Assembly (NCBI GenBank): GCA_016709225.1
Contig: JADJEE010000001.1
Span: 1-64,000 of the forward strand
Reading direction: 5' to 3'
Length of the DNA stretch: 64,000 bases
Origin: Deltaproteobacteria bacterium
Lineage (GTDB): Bacteria; Myxococcota_A; Polyangia; Nannocystales; Nannocystaceae
Shown: piece by piece, positions 18,712 through 29,674 of the stretch
Position numbering within the stretch: the first letter of the stretch is position 1
Layout: every line of letters starts with the position of its first letter
Made by a program: the position numbers and the translations under genes
Notes under the pieces: model-generated
What the model saw: the letters and a program-made list of their open reading frames with translations, nothing else
Told to the model about the DNA's origin: nothing
Database searches by the model: none

Positions 18712-18954
18712 TCAAAGCGCGAGGTCGATCTCTCGCCCACTGTCGGGGTCGCGCAGCAGGATCCGCTGCCCGCGGGTCTTGGCCTGCCGCACCATCTGCA
18801 GCAGGCCGAGCGCCTGCCCGATCACCTCACCCGGCGTCTTCGCGCCGAGCTCCTGCGCCAGCGTCACCAGCAGCATCGCGGTCTTGCCGGGGATCTCGAT
18901 CTGCATCGGCGGGGCGTCGCCGGCGGGGAGGGTCGCGCGAGGGTCGAAGCTCAT
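18712..18954 (-). CDS. Small conserved-looking hypothetical protein
   Basis: An 80-residue protein whose middle (TAMLLVTLAQELGAKTPGEV, then IGQALGLLQMV) resembles a single helix-turn-helix or ribbon-helix-helix-like packing unit. It ends with ILLRDPDSGREIDLAL, a pattern often seen in small DNA-binding or antitoxin-like proteins. That resemblance is weak. Its ATG overlaps the stop of the upstream membrane-protein gene (ATGA), so the pair is translationally coupled. Confidence 0.55.
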   Translation of the reverse strand: MSFDPRATLPAGDAPPMQIEIPGKTAMLLVTLAQELGAKTPGEVIGQALGLLQMVRQAKTRGQRILLRDPDSGREIDLAL

Positions 18955-19475
18955 CGTGCATCGGTGCGTAGCACGATCGCGGGCGCGCGCACACGTGCCG
19001 CCGCCAAGCGCAGCAGCGCGAGCGCACCCCAGGCCAGCGCCAGTCCAACGCCGAGGTCGATGCCGGCGCGGATGCCCGAAGGCAGGGCTCGGATCGCCAC
19101 CACCATCGCGACGATGCCGACCACCAGCCCCCACGAGCGCAGCAGGCGGGCACGTGGCGCTGCGACCAGGCCGGCGACGCACAATGGCGCGAGCACGTCG
19201 CGCCACGACGGCGGCTCGGCGCGCAAGGCCTCGGCGCGTTCGACCAGCATCGGCACGAAGCGTCGCGCCAGCGCGTGGTGGCCCTCGCCCCACGCGAAGC
19301 CGACCGCGAACACCACCGCGAGCACCAGCTCCGCGGTCGGCCACGTCGAGCTACCCGCGTGCCGTGCCGCGGCGTCGAGCATGCGGTGCGAGGCGTCGCC
19401 CAACAACGCCAGGTTGCCCAGCACCGCCCACGCGAACACCCACCCACGACGTTGCTGCGACGCGATGCTGGCCAC
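18951..19475 (-). CDS. Hypothetical multi-pass membrane protein
   Basis: About 174 residues from the GTG at 19475, with roughly five predicted membrane segments: WVFAWAVLGNLALLG, AELVLAVVFAVGFAWG, VLAPLCVAGLVAAP, WGLVVGIVAMVVAI and LGVGLALAWGALALL. No family was recognised. The frame is open further upstream, but that part is Arg/Gly/Ser-rich and lacks coding bias, so I placed the start at the GTG just before the first membrane helix. It is coupled by ATGA to the following 80-residue gene. Confidence 0.5.
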   Translation of the reverse strand: MASIASQQRRGWVFAWAVLGNLALLGDASHRMLDAAARHAGSSTWPTAELVLAVVFAVGFAWGEGHHALARRFVPMLVERAEALRAEPPSWRDVLAPLCVAGLVAAPRARLLRSWGLVVGIVAMVVAIRALPSGIRAGIDLGVGLALAWGALALLRLAAARVRAPAIVLRTDAR

Positions 19476-19693
19476 GATGCTCCGATCATCACTTCGGCCG
19501 GACCCGTCGTCGACTCGAGCCCGCGGCCCGAATCCGAACGCAGGCCGGTGGTGACCGGTGCCGCGGTCCATGATCGAACGATCGTGCGCCGCGGCGAACG
19601 ATGTTGGACCACCCGCACGTGGCAAGATGGGGCGATATGCTTGCACTCGCGCGACCACGAGTGCACGAATGGGCGTGGACGAGGTTCGTCGAG

Positions 19694-20104
19694 ATGCCGA
19701 GCGGAGCCGCTGCCCGAGACCCCATCACCCCCTTCGACTTCGCGCAATTCCTGCTGGATCGCGAGGCCATCGATGCCGCCCAGGCGGCCGAGGTCCGGCG
19801 CGCCTGCGAGGGTGAGCGGGTGCCGATTGGTCAGCTGCTGATGCAGTCCGGCATGCTGTCGGTGCGGCAGATCATGCATGTGCTCGAGCTGCAGGCCGAC
19901 GCGCCGACCGAGAAGTTCGGTCAGCTCGCGGTGCGGTGCGGCTACATCAGCATGCGGCAGCTCGAGGACGGCCTCGGAATGCAGCAGCGGACGCGGCGTC
20001 ACGCGATCGAGGTCGTGAGTCGCATGGGGCTGCTGCGGCCCGATCAGCTGGTCGAGCTCTCGGTGGCGTACGTCGCGTTGCTCGAGCTGACGCTCGCCAC
20101 CTGA
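19694..20104 (+). CDS. MshEN/GspE N-terminal-like protein in a chemosensory neighbourhood
   Basis: About 136 residues made of short helical units. PFDFAQFLLDREAIDAAQ is followed by GQLLMQSGMLSVRQIMHVLELQ and FGQLAVRCGYISMRQLEDGL, two copies of the 'GxLLxxxGxLxxxQLxxAL' pattern of the MshEN and GspE/PilB N-terminal domain, which in some ATPases binds cyclic di-GMP. No ATPase domain is present, so this is a stand-alone module. It lies beside CheX- and CheY-like genes, which suggests a signalling role. Possible starts are ATGs at 19601, 19637 and 19694; I prefer 19694 because codon bias begins there. Confidence 0.6.
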   Translation: MPSGAAARDPITPFDFAQFLLDREAIDAAQAAEVRRACEGERVPIGQLLMQSGMLSVRQIMHVLELQADAPTEKFGQLAVRCGYISMRQLEDGLGMQQRTRRHAIEVVSRMGLLRPDQLVELSVAYVALLELTLAT

Positions 20105-20337
20105 GGTGGTCGAACGCGAGGCGCAGCCGCTGCGCACAGGGTCGAGCCGCGGCGTGGAAGTTCGATATCTCGCCGCGTCGCAGGCACGTCGCCCCCGCTA
20201 TGCAGCGCAGCGCGGCGCGGCGCCCGGCGTCCGTCATCTCGGCGCGGGCGCGTCGCCGCCGACGCCCGCCACCTGCGGGCATCGTTGCCGCAACTGGCGG
20301 TGGCCTGGCGGTGGCCGACGGCGGCCCGCGCAAGGGC

Positions 20338-20832
20338 TCAGGCGGCCTGGCGTCGCTGCTGCGCGCCGACCAGCACCGTCAGCACGCAACGGGTCTCGCC
20401 GACGTCGCACACCACATTGGCGGTCAGCGAGCGGCTATCGGACTCGTACATGCCGTCGATGAAGAGCGGCAGGCCCAGCGTGAGCGCGGGGTCTTCGTTC
20501 GAGAGCTTGGTCTTCATCGCGCCGGCGAGGATGTTCACCAGCTCGCCGATGGAGTCGCGCACGTCGTCGTGGCTGAGATCGGCCGCGTCGGCGGGCTCCA
20601 TGCCGAGCATGGCCCCCGCGAGCGTGCGACAACCCTCCGGCGTCGAGGAGATCCCCACGCACGTGACGTTGTTGCCGCTGACGAGCGCGACCAGGCTGCC
20701 CCAGAGGCCGGACGCCGGTGGTGGCTCCACGCTGACGCTCACCGGCGTCGAGAGGGACGACTCGGAGACCTCGGCCACGCACTGCGTCGCGACCTCGATC
20801 CACCGGCTGAGTTGAACGCCTTGCTGCTCCAT
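20338..20832 (-). CDS. cheX: CheX-like chemotaxis phosphatase domain protein
   Basis: A 164-residue protein of the CheC/CheX/FliY fold. The signature helix DSIGELVNILAGAMK carries the ExxN pair (Glu97, Asn100) that in CheX dephosphorylates CheY-P. A good AGGAG site precedes the ATG at 20832. It is transcribed divergently from the CheY-like receiver gene, whose start is 144 bases away, so the two probably form a kinase-independent signal sink or a regulator pair. No CheA or receptor gene is in the window. The in-frame upstream extension lacks coding character. Confidence 0.82.
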   Translation of the reverse strand: MEQQGVQLSRWIEVATQCVAEVSESSLSTPVSVSVEPPPASGLWGSLVALVSGNNVTCVGISSTPEGCRTLAGAMLGMEPADAADLSHDDVRDSIGELVNILAGAMKTKLSNEDPALTLGLPLFIDGMYESDSRSLTANVVCDVGETRCVLTVLVGAQQRRQAA

Positions 20833-20976
20833 CGTAGGGCTCCTTGGAGTAGAGGTACGTTGTCGTACCCCCGCGAGGCTTTCCTTCGGCCGCGGGGTGC
20901 GAAGATCGAGTGCGTGGCCCAAAGTGATGCTCGCGAGCGGGGCCCGAGCGACGATGACAGCAGCAGGACACCGGCC

Positions 20977-21342
20977 ATGAAGATTCTAGTCGTCGACGAC
21001 AGCAAGGTGATGCGACAGATCGTGAAGAAGACCCTCCGGGAAGCGGGGTTCGGCGACGCCGAGGTGGTCGAAGCCGCAGACGGCACCGAGGCCCTCGCAC
21101 AGATCGCCGCGGCGGCACCCAACGCGGTGCTGTCGGACTGGAACATGCCGAACAAGACCGGCATCGAGCTGCTCACGGAGCTCCGTGCGGCGGGCAACCA
21201 GATCCCGTTCGGGTTCGTGACCTCCGAGGGTTCGGACGCGATGCGGGCCAAGGCGGTCGAGGCGGGCGCGCTGTTCCTCATCGTCAAGCCGTTCAAGGCC
21301 GAGGACTTCGAGAAGGCCCTCGCGCCGCTGCGCGCGGCCTAG
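20977..21342 (+). CDS. CheY-like single-domain response regulator
   Basis: A 121-residue receiver domain with every functional residue present: acidic pair Asp7-Asp8 (VVDDSK), phospho-acceptor Asp54 (LSDWNMPNKTG), Thr82 (FVTSEGS) and Lys104 (IVKPF). With no output domain, it would act by protein contact, as CheY does. The partner histidine kinase is not in the window. The divergent CheX-like gene and the CheX-receiver fusion downstream are plausible phosphatases for it. Confidence 0.9.
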   Translation: MKILVVDDSKVMRQIVKKTLREAGFGDAEVVEAADGTEALAQIAAAAPNAVLSDWNMPNKTGIELLTELRAAGNQIPFGFVTSEGSDAMRAKAVEAGALFLIVKPFKAEDFEKALAPLRAA

Positions 21343-21416
21343 GGGCCCGCGAGCTTCACGACGGGCTGCGAAGCAGTCCGTCGGTTCGACGGCCAGGTCT
21401 GCCGGCGTCCGTCGCT

Positions 21417-21457
21417 GGCCTCCCTCGCCCCCGCGCACGCGGGCGGCTCGGGAGGCC
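21417..21457. terminator. Strong bifurcated hairpin between cheY-like and fusion gene
   Basis: Outer arms GGCCTCCC (21417-21424) and GGGAGGCC (21450-21457) enclose a second perfect stem, CCCGCG and CGCGGG with a 2-base loop (21430-21443). No T-run follows on either side, so if it terminates transcription it does so as an intrinsic hairpin without a U-tract, or acts bidirectionally between two convergent genes. Confidence 0.4.
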
Positions 21458-21539
21458 CGCGGCGGGCGCTTCTTCGCGTTCGGCGTGCGCCCGTGCGTCG
21501 CGGCGAGGCCGTCACGCCGACCCTCGTTCGCCAGGGCGA

Positions 21540-22670
<1,131 letters not shown>

Positions 22671-22789
22671 CGCGAGCGCCGCCCGGGCGGCGGCGGGATC
22701 CTGCCCGCACATCGCCCGCACCGGCGCGCGCCTTGAGCGAGAACCGGGGCGCGCGGCCCGGATGGGTCCGGCCGCGCGCGCGGACGGTG

Positions 22790-24841
<2,052 letters not shown>

Positions 24842-25061
24842 GGGGACTCTTTTCCGGTGCGACCGTCCGCGTCGGCGTCGGTCGGAATCGTGGACGGGCA
24901 TGGTAACCCGGGTGCCCAGGGGATTGCAGCAGGTGCTGTAGTGGGCCGGGTCGGGCGAGCCCCACGGGCGCTACAGCATCCACTGCATTTTGCGGCCGAT
25001 CGGCGGTCCCGAGGCCATGCGTGGTGAATGGCGGGGGGCGAACCCACCGTCTGCGGCGGCC

Positions 25062-26777
25062 ATGCAGCGCTCATCCCGGTCCAGGTGTTCGGTCGGTCTC
25101 GACGTCTTCCACGGCGCGTTGGCGTGCGTGTCGCTCGCGATGGTCGCGATCACGTCGAGCGCGTGCACGGTACCCGCGGCGGACACCGCCGCCGCCCACG
25201 GTGGCCCGCGCATCGAGGGCCGCGTCGTCGACGGCGATGGCGACGCGGTGGCCGGCGTGGCGGTCATGCAAGACGGTGTCGAGCGGGGCCGCACCGACGC
25301 CTCGGGTCGCTTCACGGTGATGGCCGCAGCCGACGCGATCGTCGTGCTCGCGTTCGAGGCTCCGGGCTTCGTGCGGGGCCTCGAGCGGGTGCAGGTGGCC
25401 GACGCCGCCACGGCTCTGCGCGTACAGCTGCGCGCGCAGGCACCCGCGATCCCGTTCGACGCCGACGCCGGTGGTCGCGTGCAGGGCGATCGCGGCGCCA
25501 GCCTCGACGCCCCGCCGCATGCGTTCGTCGATCGGGCCGGCCAGCCGATCACCGGCATGGTCGACATCCATCTGACGCCGCTCGATCCGGCCGTGCCGGC
25601 CGAGCTGGCCGCGTATCCGGGTGACGGCCGTGCGCGCACGAGCGCCGGTGGCACCGTGCAGCTCGAGAGCTTCGGCGTGGTCGACGTGACGGTGCGGCAG
25701 GGTGATACCGACCTCACGATTGCGCCGGGCATGGGCGTGACGGTCGAGTTCCCGCTGCCCGCCGAGTCCGACGGCGCCACCGCGTCACCGCCCGAGACCA
25801 TCGCGCTGTGGGGGTTCGACGAAGGCGCCGGGGTCTGGACCGAGGAGGGCGTCGCGACGCTCGACCTCGCACGTGGGGTCTACGTCGGCACCATCGGCCA
25901 CCTGTCGCCGTGGAACTGCGATCAGCCGCTCGAGGCCACCTGTGTGTCGGGCCACGTGCGCGACCGCAACGGGGTCGGGATCGCCGGTGCGTACGTGATC
26001 GGCAACGGCGTCGACTACCTCGGCGACGCCTCGGCGGTGTCGGGCGCCGACGGCGAGTTCTGTCTGCCCGCGCGCAAGCAATCGATCGTCGACGTGACGG
26101 TGTACCTGCCCGGGGGGGAGTCGCTCACGCGTCGCATCGACAGCGGCAGCGACGACACCGAGATCCCCGTCTCGTGCGGCGACCCGCGCTGCCTCGACGC
26201 CGGCGACTGGCAGCTCGAGGTCGATGCCGGTGCCGACGACGGCGTCGGTGACGATGGCTGGGACGGCGGCGCCTGCTTCGAGGACAGCGAGCCCTCGCAG
26301 CTGACGATGACCCTGCGCGGTGGGCTCGACGCGACGCTCGACTGGGACGCGTCGCCGTGGCTGGCCAGCTGCGGTGCGCTGGCGGGTAGCACCAGCGCAG
26401 GCTCGACGTGGCTGATGTTCCAGGACGTCGACGCCGCGCTCGCGGTGTTGATCGAGCTCGAGGTCGATCCCGCGATGACGGGCGACGCCGTGCCCGCCCA
26501 GGTGTACCTGCTCGACGACTTCGGCACCGACACCACCGGCACCGATCCGTCGATGTGGTGGATCGCGAGCGACTGCGTCGCCGACGTCACGCGCAACGAG
26601 GTGCTGGCCCCGGGGCTGTTCGGCGTCGCGGGCCGCGGCTCGTGCAACGCTGGGGCGACGTCGGTCTATGGAGGGTCGCAAGGCGTCGACATCGTCGGCA
26701 GCTTCGACTTTCGCGGGATCGTCATCGGCGACGACGTGCCGTCCGAGGTCCTCTACGCCTGCTGCGCGCCGTACTGA
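25062..26777 (+). CDS. Secreted lipoprotein with carboxypeptidase-regulatory-like and CILP-like domains
   Basis: About 571 residues. The signal peptide ends at a lipobox Cys (AITSSACTVP). A carboxypeptidase-regulatory-like (peptidase associated beta-sandwich) region follows (IEGRVVDGDGDAVAGVAVMQ, residues about 45-120). A region with a VWTEEG ... GHLSPWNCDQP signature (about 255-290) resembles cartilage intermediate layer protein/FAM171 extracellular segments. A second regulatory-like unit comes next (SGHVRDRNGVGIAGAYVIG), then a Cys-containing C-terminal domain. It is probably a surface carbohydrate- or protein-binding lipoprotein; I cannot name its ligand. The exact ATG is uncertain (24990, 25017 and 25062 are in frame); 25062 is nearest the signal peptide. 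The last 25 bases overlap the convergent acyltransferase gene. Confidence 0.7.
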   Translation: MQRSSRSRCSVGLDVFHGALACVSLAMVAITSSACTVPAADTAAAHGGPRIEGRVVDGDGDAVAGVAVMQDGVERGRTDASGRFTVMAAADAIVVLAFEAPGFVRGLERVQVADAATALRVQLRAQAPAIPFDADAGGRVQGDRGASLDAPPHAFVDRAGQPITGMVDIHLTPLDPAVPAELAAYPGDGRARTSAGGTVQLESFGVVDVTVRQGDTDLTIAPGMGVTVEFPLPAESDGATASPPETIALWGFDEGAGVWTEEGVATLDLARGVYVGTIGHLSPWNCDQPLEATCVSGHVRDRNGVGIAGAYVIGNGVDYLGDASAVSGADGEFCLPARKQSIVDVTVYLPGGESLTRRIDSGSDDTEIPVSCGDPRCLDAGDWQLEVDAGADDGVGDDGWDGGACFEDSEPSQLTMTLRGGLDATLDWDASPWLASCGALAGSTSAGSTWLMFQDVDAALAVLIELEVDPAMTGDAVPAQVYLLDDFGTDTTGTDPSMWWIASDCVADVTRNEVLAPGLFGVAGRGSCNAGATSVYGGSQGVDIVGSFDFRGIVIGDDVPSEVLYACCAPY

Positions 26778-27559
26778 CCGGCTGGGACGTCGGCGTCGCT
26801 CGCCACTTCGCGGTGCTCGAGCCAGCCGGTGATGATCTCACCGACCCGCGCCGACAGCCGATCGAGGGCCTCGTCGTCGAGGCCCTCGGTCTCGAGCGGC
26901 GGGCCGAGGTAGATCTCGACGTCGTGCGGGCGCACGAGGAAGCGACCCTTGGGCAGCACCTCGTAGAGCCCGCGCACCGCCAGCGGCACCACCGGGATGC
27001 CGGCGTCGCGGGCGATCTGGAACACGCCACGCTTGAATGGCTGCAGCTTGCCGTCGGTGGTCCGGTGCGCCTCGGGGAAGGTCAGCACCGAGATGCCACG
27101 CGAGACCCGCTCGCGGATCGCCTCGGCGATCTTCGCGAAGCGGCCGCTGCCGCGGGTCACCGGCACCGCGTTGGCCATGCGCATCATCCAGCCGTAGCCG
27201 GGCACCAGCAGGTGCGATGCGTTCTCGAGGCCGCACAGCGGCACGGGGATCGCCGCGCACGCAGCGTACGCATCCATCATGCTGACGTGGTTCTGCACGA
27301 ACATCACGCCGCGCCGACCCCGGAAGCGCGGGTCGATCGTGATGCGGACGCGGCAGCCGGCGAGCCGCAGGATCGCGCCGATGCCGGGGTGGATCCACAG
27401 GTTCTGGAACCGCTCGAATGGCACGAACAGCGTGATCGGCATCGCCGACACGGCGAGGAATCCCAGCCAGCCGAGGCCTACGCCCCAGACCACGACCGAC
27501 CACGGATAGAGCAGGAGGTCGCGCGCCTCGAAGCGGCGCCCGTCATCGTTGCGGGACAT
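26753..27559 (-). CDS. 1-acyl-sn-glycerol-3-phosphate acyltransferase (PlsC family)
   Basis: A 268-residue membrane acyltransferase with the PlsC motifs: NHVSMMD at residues 90-96, where the His91...Asp96 pair is catalytic, FPEAHRT around residue 158, and a proline motif (GIPVVPLAV). The N terminus has a hydrophobic segment (YPWSVVVWGVGLGWLGFLAV). It would acylate lysophosphatidate in phospholipid synthesis. No other lipid-synthesis gene is adjacent, though the sterol-related genes lie 1 kb away. The ATG at 27559 is preferred over the frame's earlier start because it fits the family length. It overlaps the convergent lipoprotein's end. Confidence 0.85.
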   Translation of the reverse strand: MSRNDDGRRFEARDLLLYPWSVVVWGVGLGWLGFLAVSAMPITLFVPFERFQNLWIHPGIGAILRLAGCRVRITIDPRFRGRRGVMFVQNHVSMMDAYAACAAIPVPLCGLENASHLLVPGYGWMMRMANAVPVTRGSGRFAKIAEAIRERVSRGISVLTFPEAHRTTDGKLQPFKRGVFQIARDAGIPVVPLAVRGLYEVLPKGRFLVRPHDVEIYLGPPLETEGLDDEALDRLSARVGEIITGWLEHREVASDADVPAGQYGAQQA

Positions 27560-27631
27560 CTCGGCGCCGGAGTATGCCAAGCCTGGCGCCGGCATCGAGC
27601 ACGCCGCCGCCGTCCGCCGATGCGCGTGGCC

Positions 27632-27877
27632 TCACGCGAACGTGTCGATGAGTGTGCCCGTCATCTCATCGACGGCGTGCACGACCGCGATCTGGGCCTG
27701 CATGTCTGCCCGGGCGAGGTGTTGGTCGATGCTCGCGCCCACCAGATCGCCGTCGTCGTCGACGGCCGCGGTCGTCATGCGCGTCGCAGCCGCGTCGAAC
27801 CGCGCGCTGGCCCGTGCCAGTCCTGCGCTCGCGCTCGCGAACGCGCCCGCACCCGTGACGTTCATGCCGGGCACCAT
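27632..27877 (-). CDS. Mini flagellar rod/hook-like protein (FlgC C-terminal motif)
   Basis: An 81-residue protein. The N-terminal helix (ASASAGLARASARFDAAATRM) resembles the first helix of flagellar rod proteins. The C-terminal half (DLVGASIDQHLARADMQAQI, then AVVHAVDEMTGTLIDTFA) matches the C-terminal helix of FlgC-type rod proteins, including the conserved DEMxGTLxDT tail. The usual central domain is missing, so both ends are joined directly. No flagellar genes are in the window. Such small proteins occur in non-flagellated myxobacteria and their role is unknown. The start may be the ATG at 27877 or 27865. Function is not assigned beyond the resemblance. Confidence 0.5.
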   Translation of the reverse strand: MVPGMNVTGAGAFASASAGLARASARFDAAATRMTTAAVDDDGDLVGASIDQHLARADMQAQIAVVHAVDEMTGTLIDTFA

Positions 27878-27922
27878 CGTCCGCGCGGCGCCTCGGCTTG
27901 ACCGGCGGGCGCGGCGGCGCCG

Positions 27923-28480
27923 CTACAGCTTGCCGCGCAGCAACTCGCCGGTGATCGACTTGGCGGCGTGGCCGATGGTCTGACCGAGGGTCCGCACGTC
28001 GAGCGTGGAGCTGAGCCCGTCGGCGAGCCCGAACGGCAGCATGCCGGGGATGAAGCCGCGGGCGTACTCGAGCGCCCAGCAGTGATCCGGGATGCGATAG
28101 CCGCGGGCGGTGCCGCGGGGCAGGTGGTGCATGTCGCCGGGCTTGAACTCCTGTCGCGACAGCGAGCCGGCATCGAAGGCCCACTGCTCGCCGTCGAGGA
28201 TCACGAACCAGTCGTCGGCGAGGAAGCGACCGGTGTGACCCTCGGTGCCGATCGCGGAGCCGAACACGATGAGGTACTCCGTCATCGACATGTGCAGCAC
28301 CCACATGCTGCCCATCGCACCGCCGGCGTTGTTGAACATCCACGGTGGATTGGGATGGATGTGCTTGCCGTAGCGCTCGCGCAGGCGCGTGTGCAACAGC
28401 GGCAGGATCTCGTCGATCGGGCGTTCGAGGCAGCCCGTGGCCAGTGCGTGCAGCTCGTGCGGATCGAACAAGGTCGTCAT
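27923..28480 (-). CDS. ERG2/sigma-1 receptor family sterol isomerase homologue
   Basis: A 185-residue protein matching the ERG2/sigma-1 receptor fold. The signature stretches are WMFNNAGGAMGSMWVLHMSM, YLIVFGSAIGTEGHTGRF, HHLPRGTARGYRI, and WALEYARGFIPGMLPFGLAD, where Glu138 aligns with the family's essential acidic residue and Asp90 (FLADDWF) is a second candidate. In eukaryotes ERG2 moves the sterol Delta8 double bond to Delta7. Some Nannocystis-group myxobacteria make sterols, so a bacterial sterol isomerase is plausible. The N-terminal membrane helix of the eukaryotic protein is absent. The start at ATG 28480 is used because the frame's earlier codons lack coding character. It is on the same strand as the Sua5 gene 37 bases upstream. 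Confidence 0.82.
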   Translation of the reverse strand: MTTLFDPHELHALATGCLERPIDEILPLLHTRLRERYGKHIHPNPPWMFNNAGGAMGSMWVLHMSMTEYLIVFGSAIGTEGHTGRFLADDWFVILDGEQWAFDAGSLSRQEFKPGDMHHLPRGTARGYRIPDHCWALEYARGFIPGMLPFGLADGLSSTLDVRTLGQTIGHAAKSITGELLRGKL

Positions 28481-28517
28481 GGCGCCGGCAGGTTCTAAGC
28501 GGGGCAGGCGAGTGTGG

Positions 28518-29528
28518 TCAAGCGTCGCGACCGTCACCGTCGCGCGGCCCTGCGGCGCGGCGCATGCGGTCGGCGATCGCCAGGCCGAGCTCCGCCGGCG
28601 GCGGCAGCGTCGCGACGATCACCGTGCAGTGCTCGTCGTCCAGCTGACGCAGGCAGCCGTAGAGGTGCCGCGCCAGCTCGACGTGGGGATCGAGCTCGAT
28701 GCGCACGGCCACACCGTGCTCGCCCCGCGTCCATCGCGGCGGTGTGACACCTTCGGCGGCCGCGATCACGCCGAGCTTCGCCTCGGGGTTCACCCGGAGC
28801 TGTTCCGCCACGGTCGCCGCGAGCCGTGCCGGGCTGGTGACGATCACGCGGGCGGTGGGGGCGTAGTGCGAGGGCAGCTGCCCGGGACTGCGGACCTCGC
28901 CGCCCTCGCGCACCGGCACCGCGCGACCGAGCAACGCCTCGATGCGCTCGCGCGAGACGCCACCGGGGCGGAGGATCACCGGGTCGTCGTCGCCGCGCGA
29001 GAGGTCGACGATGGTCGACTCGATGCCGACCTCGCAGGGGCCGCCGTCGAGCACGAGATCGATGTCGTCGCCGAGGTCGCGTCGCACATGGGCGGCGGTG
29101 GTGGGGCTGACGCTGCCGAAGCGATTGGCCGACGGCGCTGCGATGCCACCACCGTGCGCACGCAGCAGCGCGAGCGCGACGGGATGCGCGGGCACCCGCA
29201 GGCCCACCGTCGACAGTCCGCCGGTGACATGCATGCCGACGTGCTCGGCCTTGCGCAGCACGAGCGTGAGCGGGCCCGGCCACAGCGCGCCGGCGAGGGT
29301 CTGCGCCGCTGCGGGCACGTCGGCGGCCCATCGCGACAGCGCGTCGGCGTCGGCGAGGTGGATGATGAGCGGGTGATCGACCGGACGTCGCTTGACCGCG
29401 AACACGCGCGCGACCGCGGTCGGCAGGCTCGCGTCGGCGCCGAGCCCGTAGACGGTCTCGGTGGGGAACGCGACCAGGCCGCCGGCGGCGAGCAGCCGCG
29501 CGGCGTGGTCGATGTCGGGCGCGTGCAT
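28518..29528 (-). CDS. tsaC/sua5: Threonylcarbamoyl-AMP synthase (YrdC/Sua5 type)
   Basis: A 336-residue full-length Sua5. The N-terminal YrdC domain has FPTETVYGLGADA (residues about 21-33), KRRPVDHPLIIHL, the PAHPVALALL motif and SANRFGSVSPTTA. The C-terminal Sua5 domain follows after residue about 205 (RSPGQLPSHYAPTARVI). It makes the threonylcarbamoyl adenylate used for tRNA t6A37 modification. The start at ATG 29528 fits the family; the frame's earlier codons run back into the divergent SDR region. It is 37 bases upstream of the ERG2 homologue on the same strand, so the two may be co-transcribed. Confidence 0.93.
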   Translation of the reverse strand: MHAPDIDHAARLLAAGGLVAFPTETVYGLGADASLPTAVARVFAVKRRPVDHPLIIHLADADALSRWAADVPAAAQTLAGALWPGPLTLVLRKAEHVGMHVTGGLSTVGLRVPAHPVALALLRAHGGGIAAPSANRFGSVSPTTAAHVRRDLGDDIDLVLDGGPCEVGIESTIVDLSRGDDDPVILRPGGVSRERIEALLGRAVPVREGGEVRSPGQLPSHYAPTARVIVTSPARLAATVAEQLRVNPEAKLGVIAAAEGVTPPRWTRGEHGVAVRIELDPHVELARHLYGCLRQLDDEHCTVIVATLPPPAELGLAIADRMRRAAGPRDGDGRDA

Positions 29529-29674
29529 CGTGCGGTGACCGACGTCGCGGCCGGGCAGGGGTATAGCAGGGCCGGCGCGGCGCGACAGGCCATGCATGGA
29601 CAGCGCTGCGCCGTCGGTGGTAACCCCCTTCTCGCCGGGGGTGCCGACGGCCCCTGGACGAAAGACGATCGACC

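Noticed and set aside
24934..24978. 8-base inverted repeat (TGCTGTAG and CTACAGCA) between prkA and the lipoprotein gene
   Set aside because: Short and imperfectly extended; too weak on its own to call an operator or terminator.
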